This document shows, in pieces, positions 56,830-64,000 of a stretch of DNA of 64,000 bases. This DNA comes from Rhodoferax sp. (GTDB lineage Bacteria > Pseudomonadota > Gammaproteobacteria > Burkholderiales > Burkholderiaceae_C). The notes beneath the pieces are model-generated. The model saw only the letters and a list, made by a program, of their open reading frames with translations, was not told the origin of the DNA and made no database searches. Within the stretch, counting starts at the first letter, position 1, and each line of letters begins with the position of its first letter. The translations under genes and the position numbers were made by a program. The DNA lies in contig NZ_JAUYQD010000005.1 of the NCBI RefSeq assembly GCF_030697375.1, positions 124,001-188,000 of the forward strand, read 5' to 3'.

Positions 56830-58602
56830 ATGAATATGGCCGTTGTAGCGCCGAATGGAATGGCTGCGCCGGGCGCCGCGCGACCCGCCCCCGGCCGTCC
56901 TGAAAAAATGCGCTTGGGCGATGTGCTGGTGCAACAGCGCCTGATTTCCCAGGAGCAGTTGCAACAAACCCTGGACTTGCAGCGCACCACCGGCAAGAAG
57001 GTGGGCCGCCTGCTGATCGAAACCGGCATCATCACCGAAGAGTTGCTGGCCAATGGCTTGGCGCGCCAACTGCGCATTCCCTTTGTCAACCTCAAGACCT
57101 TTCCGTTTCGGGCCGAAGTGGTCAAGCTCCTGCCGGAGTCGAGCGCCCGCCGCTTCAAGGCCCTGGTGCTGGAAGACAAGGGCGACATGCTGCTGGTGGC
57201 CCTGGGTGACCCGCTGGACCTGTTTGCCTTTGACGAACTGACCCGCATCCTCAAGCGCAACATCGGTATCGCCGCCACCGCCGAGAGCCAGTTGGCGCTG
57301 GCCTTTGACCGGTTGTACCGGCGTACCGATGAAATCAGCGGCTTGGCCCGCGCCCTGGAAAAAGACCTGGGCGATGCGGTGGACTTTGGCGAGCTCACCG
57401 CCACCGTGGGCACCGAAGGTGCGCCGGTGGTGCGTCTGCTGCAGTCCCTGTTTGAAGACGCGGTGCAGGTGGGGGCCTCGGACGTACACATCGAACCGCA
57501 GGAGTCCAGCCTGCAAATCCGCGTGCGGGTGGACGGCGTGCTGCAAACCCAGACCCAGGCCGACAAACGCATCGGCGGCGCGCTGGCCCAGCGGCTGAAA
57601 CTGATGGCCGGGCTGGATATCTCGGAAAAGCGCCTGCCCCAGGACGGACGCTTTAGCGTGCGCCTGAAAGAAACCACGATCGACGTGCGCCTGTCCACGC
57701 TGCCCGCCACCTATGGCGAGTCCGCAGTGATGCGCCTGCTGATCCAGGGCGCGGGCATGCGCCGCCTGGACACCATCGGCATGCCGGCCGACATGCTCAA
57801 GCGTTTTCGTGAAGTGCTGGGGCGCAGCGCCGGCATGGTGCTGGTCACCGGGCCGACCGGCTCCGGCAAAACCACCACCCTGTACGCCGCATTGGCCGAG
57901 ATCAACGCCGCCGAACTCAAGGTCATCACCGTGGAAGACCCGGTGGAATACCGCTTGCCCGGCCTCACCCAGGTGCAGGTCAATGACAAGATCGAACTCA
58001 CCTTTGCCAAGGTTCTGCGTTCTTGCCTGCGCCAGGACCCCGACGTGATTCTGGTGGGTGAAATGCGCGACGCCGAGACCGCCGAGATTGGCCTGCGTGC
58101 CGCCATCACCGGCCACCTGGTGCTGTCCACCCTGCACACGCGCGACGCCATCAGCACGCCGTTTCGTTTGCTGGACATGGGCGTGCCTGCCTTCATGGTG
58201 GCCACCTCGCTGCAAGGGGTGATTGCCCAGCGCCTGGTGCGGCTGAACTGCGTGGAGTGCGCCGCGCCCCACACACCGACGCCTCAGGAGCAATCCTGGC
58301 TGACCACCATGCTGGCGACAGGGGAGACGCTGACGCCCAAGCGCGGCCTGGGCTGCTCGGTCTGCAATGGCACCGGTTATGCGGGCCGCCAAGGGGTCTA
58401 TGAGTTGCTGGAGATGGACGCGGATCTGGCACAAGCGGCATCGCAGTCCGACCCTGCCAGTTTCATGCGGGCCGCGCGCGCGCGTATGCAGGGCCACACC
58501 ATGGCCTACCACGCGTTGGAACTGGTGCGCCAGGGCCGCACCTCGCTGGCAGAAGCATTGCGCATCGGTTTTGATGTTGGCGACGCGGACGCGAAAGCCT
58601 GA
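56830..58602 (+). CDS. mshE: MSHA pilus assembly ATPase MshE
   Basis: A 590-residue assembly ATPase. Its N-terminal MshEN domain shows two tandem 24-residue-type motifs (RLGDVLVQQRLISQEQLQQT near 27 and VGRLLIETGIITEELLANGL near 56), matching the pattern of the c-di-GMP-binding domain of MshE. Walker A GPTGSGKTTTLYAAL is near 341, Walker B RQDPDVILVGEMRD near 397, and the tetracysteine loop (CVEC...CSVCNGTGY) near 474-513. The ATG follows AAGGAATGGGG. mshG follows after five bases. Confidence 0.9.
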   Translation: MNMAVVAPNGMAAPGAARPAPGRPEKMRLGDVLVQQRLISQEQLQQTLDLQRTTGKKVGRLLIETGIITEELLANGLARQLRIPFVNLKTFPFRAEVVKLLPESSARRFKALVLEDKGDMLLVALGDPLDLFAFDELTRILKRNIGIAATAESQLALAFDRLYRRTDEISGLARALEKDLGDAVDFGELTATVGTEGAPVVRLLQSLFEDAVQVGASDVHIEPQESSLQIRVRVDGVLQTQTQADKRIGGALAQRLKLMAGLDISEKRLPQDGRFSVRLKETTIDVRLSTLPATYGESAVMRLLIQGAGMRRLDTIGMPADMLKRFREVLGRSAGMVLVTGPTGSGKTTTLYAALAEINAAELKVITVEDPVEYRLPGLTQVQVNDKIELTFAKVLRSCLRQDPDVILVGEMRDAETAEIGLRAAITGHLVLSTLHTRDAISTPFRLLDMGVPAFMVATSLQGVIAQRLVRLNCVECAAPHTPTPQEQSWLTTMLATGETLTPKRGLGCSVCNGTGYAGRQGVYELLEMDADLAQAASQSDPASFMRAARARMQGHTMAYHALELVRQGRTSLAEALRIGFDVGDADAKA

Positions 58603-58607
58603 CCCCC

Positions 58608-59846
58608 ATGGCGATTTACACATGGCGGGGGCGCAATAGCCGGGGCGAAGCTGTCACCGGCCAACTGGAAGCCATGACCGAAGGCGGCGTGGCCGACCAG
58701 CTCATGTCCATCGGCGTGGCACCGGTGTACATTGCACTGGCCGCAGCGACCAAAGAAGCCCAAGGAGAAAACTGGTTTGCCAAGCTCAACCGCAAGCCCG
58801 TGGTGCTGGACGATCTGCTGATGTTTTCGCGCCAGATGTACACCCTGAACAAGGCCGGGGTGCCCATTTTGCGGGCCTTTGCAGGGCTGGAAGCCTCGGC
58901 CACCAAGCCCGCCATGGCCGATTTGCTCAAGGACATTCGTTCCAGCCTGGACCAGGGCCGGGAATTGTCAGTTGCCATGGCACGCCACATGGACCTCTTT
59001 GGCGCTTTTTATGTTTCCATGATCAAGGTCGGTGAAATGACCGGGCGCTTGACCGAAGTGTTCAAACGCCTGACCGAACACATGGAGTTTGAGCGCGACG
59101 TGCGCGCGCGCATCAAGCAAGCGCTGCGCTACCCCACATTTGTGATGATCGCCATGGCCATTGCCATCGTTGTCCTCAACATCTTCGTCATTCCGGTGTT
59201 TGCCAAGGTGTTTGCGGGTTTTAACGCGGAGCTGCCCCTCATTACCCGGGGGCTGTTGGGATTTTCGGGCTGGACGATTCGGTGGTGGCCGATGCTGCTG
59301 GCTGGCACTGTGGCTGCGGTGGTGGGCGCCCGCGCCTACCTGCGCACCACTGCCGGGCGCTACCGCTGGGACGCCCGCAAGCTCAAGCTCCCCATCGTGG
59401 GCGAGATTGTGTTGAAAGCCACACTGGCCCGTTTCGCCCGCAGCTTTGCCCTGTCCAGCCAGAGTGGCGTGCCGCTGGTGCAGGCGCTCACCGTGGTGGC
59501 GCAGACGGTGGACAACGCCTTCATTGGCGGTCGCATCGAGCAAATGCGCGACGGTATTGAGCGCGGCGAGAGTATTGCGCGCTGTGCGGCGGCCACCAAT
59601 GTGTTTACACCGGTGGTGCTGCAAATGATCAATGTGGGGGAAGAAACCGGCGAACTGGACAACCTGTTATTCGAGATTGCCGAGATGTACGAGCGCGAAA
59701 CCGACTATGCCATCAAAGGCCTGTCCGCCTCCATCGAACCGATTTTGCTGGCGGTGATTGGTGTACTGGTGCTGCTGCTGGCGCTGGGCGTGTTTTTGCC
59801 GCTGTGGAACATGGGCGCGGCGGCCATGGGCCGGGGCGGCGGTTAG
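58608..59846 (+). CDS. mshG: MSHA pilus platform protein MshG (GspF family)
   Basis: A 412-residue GspF-family platform protein with two homologous halves (FSRQMYTLNKAGVPILRAFAGLEA near 75; FARSFALSSQSGVPLVQALTVVA near 280). Three hydrophobic segments lie near 175-200, 225-245 and 380-400. It begins MAIYTWRGRNSRGEAVTGQLEAM, the standard start. It is encoded directly after mshE, its ATPase partner. Confidence 0.92.
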   Translation: MAIYTWRGRNSRGEAVTGQLEAMTEGGVADQLMSIGVAPVYIALAAATKEAQGENWFAKLNRKPVVLDDLLMFSRQMYTLNKAGVPILRAFAGLEASATKPAMADLLKDIRSSLDQGRELSVAMARHMDLFGAFYVSMIKVGEMTGRLTEVFKRLTEHMEFERDVRARIKQALRYPTFVMIAMAIAIVVLNIFVIPVFAKVFAGFNAELPLITRGLLGFSGWTIRWWPMLLAGTVAAVVGARAYLRTTAGRYRWDARKLKLPIVGEIVLKATLARFARSFALSSQSGVPLVQALTVVAQTVDNAFIGGRIEQMRDGIERGESIARCAAATNVFTPVVLQMINVGEETGELDNLLFEIAEMYERETDYAIKGLSASIEPILLAVIGVLVLLLALGVFLPLWNMGAAAMGRGGG

Positions 59847-59860
59847 CAGGGTGCTTGCGC

Positions 59861-60367
59861 ATGGCCGTTGAGCGTACCAGCCCGGTGGCTGCACCCCTGT
59901 GGAGCGGACGGGTGTTGGAATGGGGCATGGTGGTGGCCATCGTGCTGGTGCTGATGGGCGCATTTGACCGCCATGTGCGGGGGGTGCAAAGCCAGGGCGA
60001 GTTGGCAGCCGTCAAGTCCACCCTGGGCGCATTGCGCACCGCCTTGGTTCTGGACTTTCTGCAGCAAACGGTGTCTACAGCCAGACCGCATGTGGTTGCA
60101 CAGCAACGCAATCCCTTTCGTCTGCTCGAAGCGGTGCCTGCCAACTTTGCGGGCGAGTTCGGTGCCTTGCACATGGAGACGGTGGCCCCTGGGAGTTGGG
60201 TGTTTGATCCCGATTGCAGTTGCATCGGTTATCTGCCCATGTATCACCAAGGCTTGGAAGGCCCCGCTCCTACTCCAGCCGCCTGGTTCAAAGTGGGCGG
60301 TGCACCAGGGCCTTTGCAAATCACCGCCATGGAAACCTACGTGTGGCAGGGGCAGGTGTTGAAATAA
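59861..60367 (+). CDS. MshF-like pilus accessory protein
   Basis: A 168-residue protein with one N-terminal helix (about residues 20-38, EWGMVVAIVLVLMGAF). A helical region (VKSTLGALRTALVLDFL) resembling the stem of a pilin-like protein but without a prepilin site follows, then a C-terminal domain with two close cysteines (DPDCSCIG). Position after mshG and size match MshF; sequence similarity is too weak to be sure. Confidence 0.6.
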   Translation: MAVERTSPVAAPLWSGRVLEWGMVVAIVLVLMGAFDRHVRGVQSQGELAAVKSTLGALRTALVLDFLQQTVSTARPHVVAQQRNPFRLLEAVPANFAGEFGALHMETVAPGSWVFDPDCSCIGYLPMYHQGLEGPAPTPAAWFKVGGAPGPLQITAMETYVWQGQVLK

Positions 60368-60555
60368 CGCAGGAGAAATTGAAAAAACCTTGAGATCGCG
60401 CAGGTGAATTGATTTTTGTCAGGTGCTTTGTCTTAAAAGTTCATGCACAAAATGAAGTCACTGCACTAGAATTTGTCAGGCATGGTCGTTGGGTGTGGCA
60501 TCAGTGCCTGGTTTTTTGACCCGAGTTTCTAAATTAATTTTTAAAGGTAGACAAA

Positions 60556-60936
60556 ATGAAACAAGTGCAACGCGGTTTTACGCTGATTGAGTTGGTGATG
60601 GTGATCGTGATTTTGGGCGTGCTGGCCGCGGTGGCTGTTCCCAAATTTGTAGATTTGAGGGGTGATGCCGTGACCGCCTCCACGCAGGGGGTGGCAGGCG
60701 CCTTGTCCTCAGCGGCGGCAATCAACTATGGGGCACGCAGTATTTCCACCTCCAAGGGTGCGGCGGTGAGCAATTGCACCGATATGAGCAGTTCCACCAT
60801 CATGCAAGGCGGCTTGCCAAGCGGCTACAGCATTACCGCTGCCGCTGTGGGTGTCGGGGTGTCAGTGACCTGCACTTTGACCAATGCCGGACCTCCCAGC
60901 ACCACCGCAACGTTCACCGCGATTGGTATCCTCTAA
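60556..60936 (+). CDS. MSHA-type pilin (major subunit candidate)
   Basis: A 126-residue prepilin. The short leader MKQVQRG precedes FTLIELVMVIVILGVLAAVAVPKFVDL, the type IVa prepilin site and helix. The small body has two cysteines (SNCTDM near 75, VTCTLT near 110) that would form the pilin disulphide loop. It has its own upstream leader of about 190 bases and is followed by a strong terminator, as expected for an abundant subunit. Whether it is MshA or MshB cannot be settled. Confidence 0.88.
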   Translation: MKQVQRGFTLIELVMVIVILGVLAAVAVPKFVDLRGDAVTASTQGVAGALSSAAAINYGARSISTSKGAAVSNCTDMSSSTIMQGGLPSGYSITAAAVGVGVSVTCTLTNAGPPSTTATFTAIGIL

Positions 60937-60958
60937 CTCCCCGAAGGGGCGTCTCCAG

Positions 60959-60986
60959 CAAGCCACCCACAGGGGTGGCTTTTTTA
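60959..60986. terminator. Rho-independent terminator after pilin gene
   Basis: AAGCCACCC-ACA-GGGGTGGCTT followed by TTTTT. It ends the pilin gene and abuts the stop codon of the convergent ligase gene, so it may serve only the plus strand. Confidence 0.85.
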
Positions 60987-63140
60987 CATCCGTGCTTGGT
61001 AGGGGGCGGGAACCTGGTTGCGAAAATTGGCTTTTTCTTCCTCAGGCACCGCATTCAAGCCGGCTTTGAAGGCGGCCAGTGCCTTTGCGTCGTCCCGTAC
61101 AGCCGGCTCGGCGTACAGCTTGCCTAGCCGAAGATATCCATCGGCCGCTTGGTCTGGCCACGCCTTGTTTCTGAGTTCCAGGGATCGGATGGCCAATGCC
61201 CAATGCTGTGTTTTATACCCAATCGCGTAGCCAGCCTGGGCCATATCGAAGTCGTATTCATCCCGGTCGAAATACGTGTTCAGCATGCGCACGGCTTGCT
61301 CTTCACGGCCCGCGTTGCTGAGCAAAACCACCTCCAGCGTTCGCGTGTCCGCCGCCTGGGGTTTGAGTCGTTGCACTTGGCTGAGGGCCTGCTGTGCCTG
61401 CGCGTGCTGGCCCAGCTGGGAGTGGCCCATGGCCAAACCGGTCCAAATGGCTGCAACATGGGGCCGGGAGGCCGCGATGGACTCCAGTATCCAAACGGCA
61501 CTTTCCCAGTCTCCACCGGCCCCAAACGGTTCCGCGATATCTGAAGTGAGTTTGCGGTAGTGGGGGTTGATGGCAATGCCTTCGCGTGCATTTTGCAGCG
61601 CCTGGGTCTTGCGGTCCGCAAAGGGGAGCATGCCAGCGCGCTGTGGCTGTCGCAGTGAGTCCGCGAGTTGGATGGCGCGCACCAATTGCTGCTCTGCCGT
61701 CGCCGCCTGTCGGGTGATGTAGATGGCGAGTGCGCTGCAGCACAGCAGCAAGGCCAGTGCGGCACGGGAGCGGGCCGGTGTCCAGGGCAATGCCTTGGCA
61801 AAAAACGTTTGCCGATGGCCAAGCCGGGCGTCCGACCCCGCCAGGAGGGCCAGGCACAGCGCCAGCAAGGCACCGCAGCTGGCGAGATGCCAGGGAAAAC
61901 CGGCGTTGCTCACGATCAGCAGCGCCAGCAGGCAGGCCAGGGTGACGGACCGCAAGGGGGCCTCGGTCAGGTCGGCCCCTTCCAAACGCCAGGTGTTGCC
62001 TGCGGTGATCAGCAAGTAGGCCAATAAGAACGACAGATACAAGCCTCCGGCGGGCAGCCCGTATTCACTGAGCAATTGCAAGAATTCGTTGTGGGCGTAG
62101 TAATCGGTCTCTAGCGTGGTATCGGCATGTTGGTACAGCGGAATGTGCACCTCCCAGGCCCCGGCACCCACGCCCGCCCAGGGATTGGCCAGCATCATGC
62201 GGGCGGTGGCCCGCCACATCACCGAGCGGATTGAAAATGAGCCTACGGTGTATTCCGCAGGCTTGGCGATGGAGGCGGTGCGTGCAAAACTGCGCTGCAG
62301 CGCCGTGGTGCCTATGTTGTCCGCCATCAGCATGGGGTTGCCGGTGGGGACTGACCCCAAGCCGAGAACTCCAGCAACAAACACCAGGCCCACCAGCATC
62401 CGCTCTGATTTGCGCCATTGCATCCAGGCCAATTGCGGGCGGTATTTCACCCAGATCACCAGCACCACGGGCGTCAGCACCCACATCGCCACCAGGGCCG
62501 AGCGGGTGCCGGTCATCATGAGGGCGACGACGTTCAGGCTGATGGACCCCGCCAGCCAGGGCAGGTAGCGGGACTGGCGCAGGTTTGCCAGAAGATAGGC
62601 TGAAAACGGCAAGGTGCACACCACATACTCCGCAAAAAAATTGCGGTTGACGAAGGTGGATGCCGGAGCCGCGCCTTGTGGGAATAAGCCCCAGCCCAGC
62701 CAGAACTGCAGCGCCGTCCACACGGACGCCACCACGGCCCCCGCATGGATGCCCCACAGCAGCGCAGGCACCTTCTCGCGGCTTGCCGTGTTCAGGCCCA
62801 GCCACAGCAAGAGACCCAATATGAACCAGCGAATGGCTTCCACCGCGGCCAGATAGGTGTGCGACCACAGCATGCTGCCAAGCGCGTACACCATGAGTGT
62901 GATGGGCAGCCACACCAACCCATGCCACTGCAAGGGCGCGCTGCGGTGGCGCTGCTGCCAAAAAAACAGCAGTGCAGCAGCCAGAACCCCAAACGCCACC
63001 ACGGCGGACTTCAGTGTGTCCTGCAACATCAACTCACTGGGTACGCCAAGGGCAGGCACCAGGAACAGGGTCCACGCCAGCACCGTGGCGGGCTGCTCGG
63101 GTGTCCGGGGGGCGGTGGTGCTGGCAGTCTGAGGGTGCAT
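60984..63140 (-). CDS. O-antigen ligase-like glycosyltransferase (Wzy_C/PglL type) with TPR tail
   Basis: A 718-residue membrane protein with about twelve helices in the first 480 residues. It contains a Wzy_C-type periplasmic region with NRNFFAEYVVCTLPFSAYLL near 168, SVMWRATARMMLANPWAGVGAG near 300 and YAHNEFLQLLSEYGLPAG near 345, the conserved HNxxL-type ligase motif. The last 230 residues look like TPR-type helical repeats. Such proteins either ligate O-antigen to lipid A or transfer glycan to pilin (PglL/TfpO). Its place inside the MSHA pilin genes, on the opposite strand, favours pilin glycosylation; that is inference. Confidence 0.8.
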   Translation of the reverse strand: MHPQTASTTAPRTPEQPATVLAWTLFLVPALGVPSELMLQDTLKSAVVAFGVLAAALLFFWQQRHRSAPLQWHGLVWLPITLMVYALGSMLWSHTYLAAVEAIRWFILGLLLWLGLNTASREKVPALLWGIHAGAVVASVWTALQFWLGWGLFPQGAAPASTFVNRNFFAEYVVCTLPFSAYLLANLRQSRYLPWLAGSISLNVVALMMTGTRSALVAMWVLTPVVLVIWVKYRPQLAWMQWRKSERMLVGLVFVAGVLGLGSVPTGNPMLMADNIGTTALQRSFARTASIAKPAEYTVGSFSIRSVMWRATARMMLANPWAGVGAGAWEVHIPLYQHADTTLETDYYAHNEFLQLLSEYGLPAGGLYLSFLLAYLLITAGNTWRLEGADLTEAPLRSVTLACLLALLIVSNAGFPWHLASCGALLALCLALLAGSDARLGHRQTFFAKALPWTPARSRAALALLLCCSALAIYITRQAATAEQQLVRAIQLADSLRQPQRAGMLPFADRKTQALQNAREGIAINPHYRKLTSDIAEPFGAGGDWESAVWILESIAASRPHVAAIWTGLAMGHSQLGQHAQAQQALSQVQRLKPQAADTRTLEVVLLSNAGREEQAVRMLNTYFDRDEYDFDMAQAGYAIGYKTQHWALAIRSLELRNKAWPDQAADGYLRLGKLYAEPAVRDDAKALAAFKAGLNAVPEEEKANFRNQVPAPYQARM

Positions 63141-63240
63141 ACTTTGGGTAAGCTTGCGCTCGGGATGAGGTGGGCTGGGTATTGTCAGGGATATGCCTAC
63201 TGGCGTGGGTCGTGGTTTTGCAGGAAAATGCAGACCAAAT

Positions 63241-63297
63241 CAAGCCATAGCCCTTGTGTATATTGCGTAAGCAGCTACTAAAAATATAGCAAAAGTG
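63241..63297 (-). repeat. Dispersed Comamonadaceae-type repeat, copy C
   Basis: On the minus strand it reads ACACTTTTGCTATATTTTTA then GTAGCTGCTTACGCAATA and AAGGGCTATGGCTTG, matching the elements at 49481 and 56241. It lies between the ligase gene and the mshC-like gene. Confidence 0.65.
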
Positions 63298-63307
63298 TTG
63301 GATCACC

Positions 63308-63793
63308 ATGTCTGTTGAGACCCCAGGCCCCCGTTTCTGCCGAAGCCGCTTACCTGGCCGGGCGGCGGTGCGCGGTTTTACGCTGATCGAACTCATCATG
63401 GTCATCGTGATCCTGGGCGTGCTGGCTGTGTATGCGGCACCCCGGATGTTCAATACGGGGGACTTCAACGCGCGGGGCTTCCATGACGAGACATTGTCTT
63501 TGCTGCGCTTTGCCCAAAAAACCGCGATTGCACAGCGGCGCACGGTGTGTGTGGCGCTGAATACGAGCGGCGTGACCCTGACCATGGACACCACCATCCC
63601 ACCCGATCAGGCCTGTGACACGGTGTTGGAGCCCCCCAACACGCTGCGCGGGGGCGCCGGTTTGGTAGGGGTGCCGGGGGCATTTCAATTCAGCCCATTG
63701 GGCAGCACCAACCAGGCCGCTGCGGTCACAGTCACCATCTCCAACAGCACCGGCATCACCGTGGAGGCCGTCACCGGCTATGTCCATGACTAG
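63308..63793 (+). CDS. mshC: MshC-like minor pilin
   Basis: A 161-residue prepilin with a 23-residue leader (ending AAVRG) then FTLIELIMVIVILGVLAVYAAPRMF. The sequence RRTVCVALNTSGVTLTMD near residue 80 fits the GspH/MshC-type minor pseudopilins. It overlaps the next prepilin gene by eight bases (ATGACTAG). Confidence 0.75.
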   Translation: MSVETPGPRFCRSRLPGRAAVRGFTLIELIMVIVILGVLAVYAAPRMFNTGDFNARGFHDETLSLLRFAQKTAIAQRRTVCVALNTSGVTLTMDTTIPPDQACDTVLEPPNTLRGGAGLVGVPGAFQFSPLGSTNQAAAVTVTISNSTGITVEAVTGYVHD

Positions 63794-64000
63794 AGCGCAC
63801 AACCAGGGCTTCACCCTGATCGAGCTCATTACCTTTATTGTGGTGGTGAGTGCGGGGCTGGCGGGTATTTTGTCGGTGATGAACAACGTGGCCGCATCCA
63901 GCGCCGACCCCATGGTGCGCAAGCAAGCCGCAGCGCTGGCGGATTCGATCATGGAGGAAATATTGCTCCAGGCGTTTTGCGACCCGGACACCGTCGATGC
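63786..64000 (+). CDS. mshD: MshD-like minor pilin (3' partial)
   Basis: Seventy-one codons of a prepilin gene cut by the window end. The leader MTRAHNQG is followed by FTLIELITFIVVVSAGLAGILSV, the peptidase site and helix. VRKQAAALADSIMEEILLQAF matches the start of MshD/PilV-type minor pilins. The frame is open to the last base. Confidence 0.7.
   Translation, partial: MTRAHNQGFTLIELITFIVVVSAGLAGILSVMNNVAASSADPMVRKQAAALADSIMEEILLQAFCDPDTVD

Noticed and set aside
55975..58623. An 882-codon minus-strand frame across the glycine-zipper and mshE genes
   Set aside because: Shadow frame; composition (Q, H, G, A) is typical of reverse-complement codons, and both plus-strand genes carry convincing family motifs and ribosome sites.
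60480..60520. Sigma-54 promoter before the MSHA pilin
   Set aside because: TGGCATCAGTGCC has the right look, but the GG-GC spacing is three bases too short and the sequence is better explained as a small inverted repeat.

Overview
The window looks like chromosome of a betaproteobacterium of the Comamonadaceae (Rhodoferax/Polaromonas/Acidovorax-like). The reasons are the gene families and their grouping (kynurenine genes beside a 2-aminobenzoyl-CoA route, a split metH with an SAH riboswitch, GTP-type PEP carboxykinase) and several copies of a short dispersed repeat that I associate with this family. The assignment is from memory and was not checked by any search. I see no tRNA, rRNA, insertion sequence, prophage or CRISPR array.

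Region 1 (1-12643, plus strand) is one catabolic operon. It holds a 5'-truncated acyl-CoA dehydrogenase, a 2-aminobenzoate-CoA ligase, a five-gene branched-chain/aromatic-acid ABC transporter, a thioesterase, a RidA-family protein, a thiolase, an alpha/beta-hydrolase of the kynurenine formamidase type, kynureninase (kynU) and tryptophan 2,3-dioxygenase (kynA). Read in pathway order these take tryptophan to N-formylkynurenine, kynurenine, anthranilate and 2-aminobenzoyl-CoA, then into beta-oxidation-like steps. A universal stress protein gene converges on the operon.

Region 2 (13248-37622, all minus strand) is the most unusual part. About 20 tightly packed, mostly overlapping genes encode a type IV filament machine: three prepilins, a GspL/PilM-PilN fusion, PilO-like, PilT-like, GspE, GspF, PilP/MshK-like and a secretin. 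The same string continues into an outer-membrane barrel, MoxR, DUF58, a di-heme-type cytochrome b, a pentaheme cytochrome c, a GspG-like pseudopilin, a TgpA-type transglutaminase homologue that has lost its catalytic cysteine, an FTR1 iron permease and a GGDEF-EAL protein. A small HemP-like gene with a clear Fur box lies just upstream. A filament machine, haem proteins and an iron permease in one transcription unit suggest an iron- or redox-linked surface system that I cannot match to a named system.

Region 3 (37.6-55.8 kb) is mostly housekeeping. After a 700-base gene-poor scar with an NnrS-like remnant come a metallophosphoesterase, a LysR regulator, a small membrane protein, pckG, a 46-aa membrane protein, ilvA, an orphan double-AAA+ ATPase, recQ (with a repeat-derived in-frame insertion) and the two halves of metH. 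The metH halves are separated by a cyclic-nucleotide-binding protein and two paralogous barrel proteins. The second half is preceded by an SAH riboswitch.

Region 4 (55993-64000) is a second filament locus of MSHA type: a glycine-zipper protein, mshE with a c-di-GMP-type MshEN domain, mshG, an MshF-like protein, a major pilin, an O-antigen-ligase-like glycosyltransferase on the opposite strand, an mshC-like pilin and a pilin truncated by the window end (mshD-like). Its secretin and inner-membrane assembly genes are not next to it in this window.
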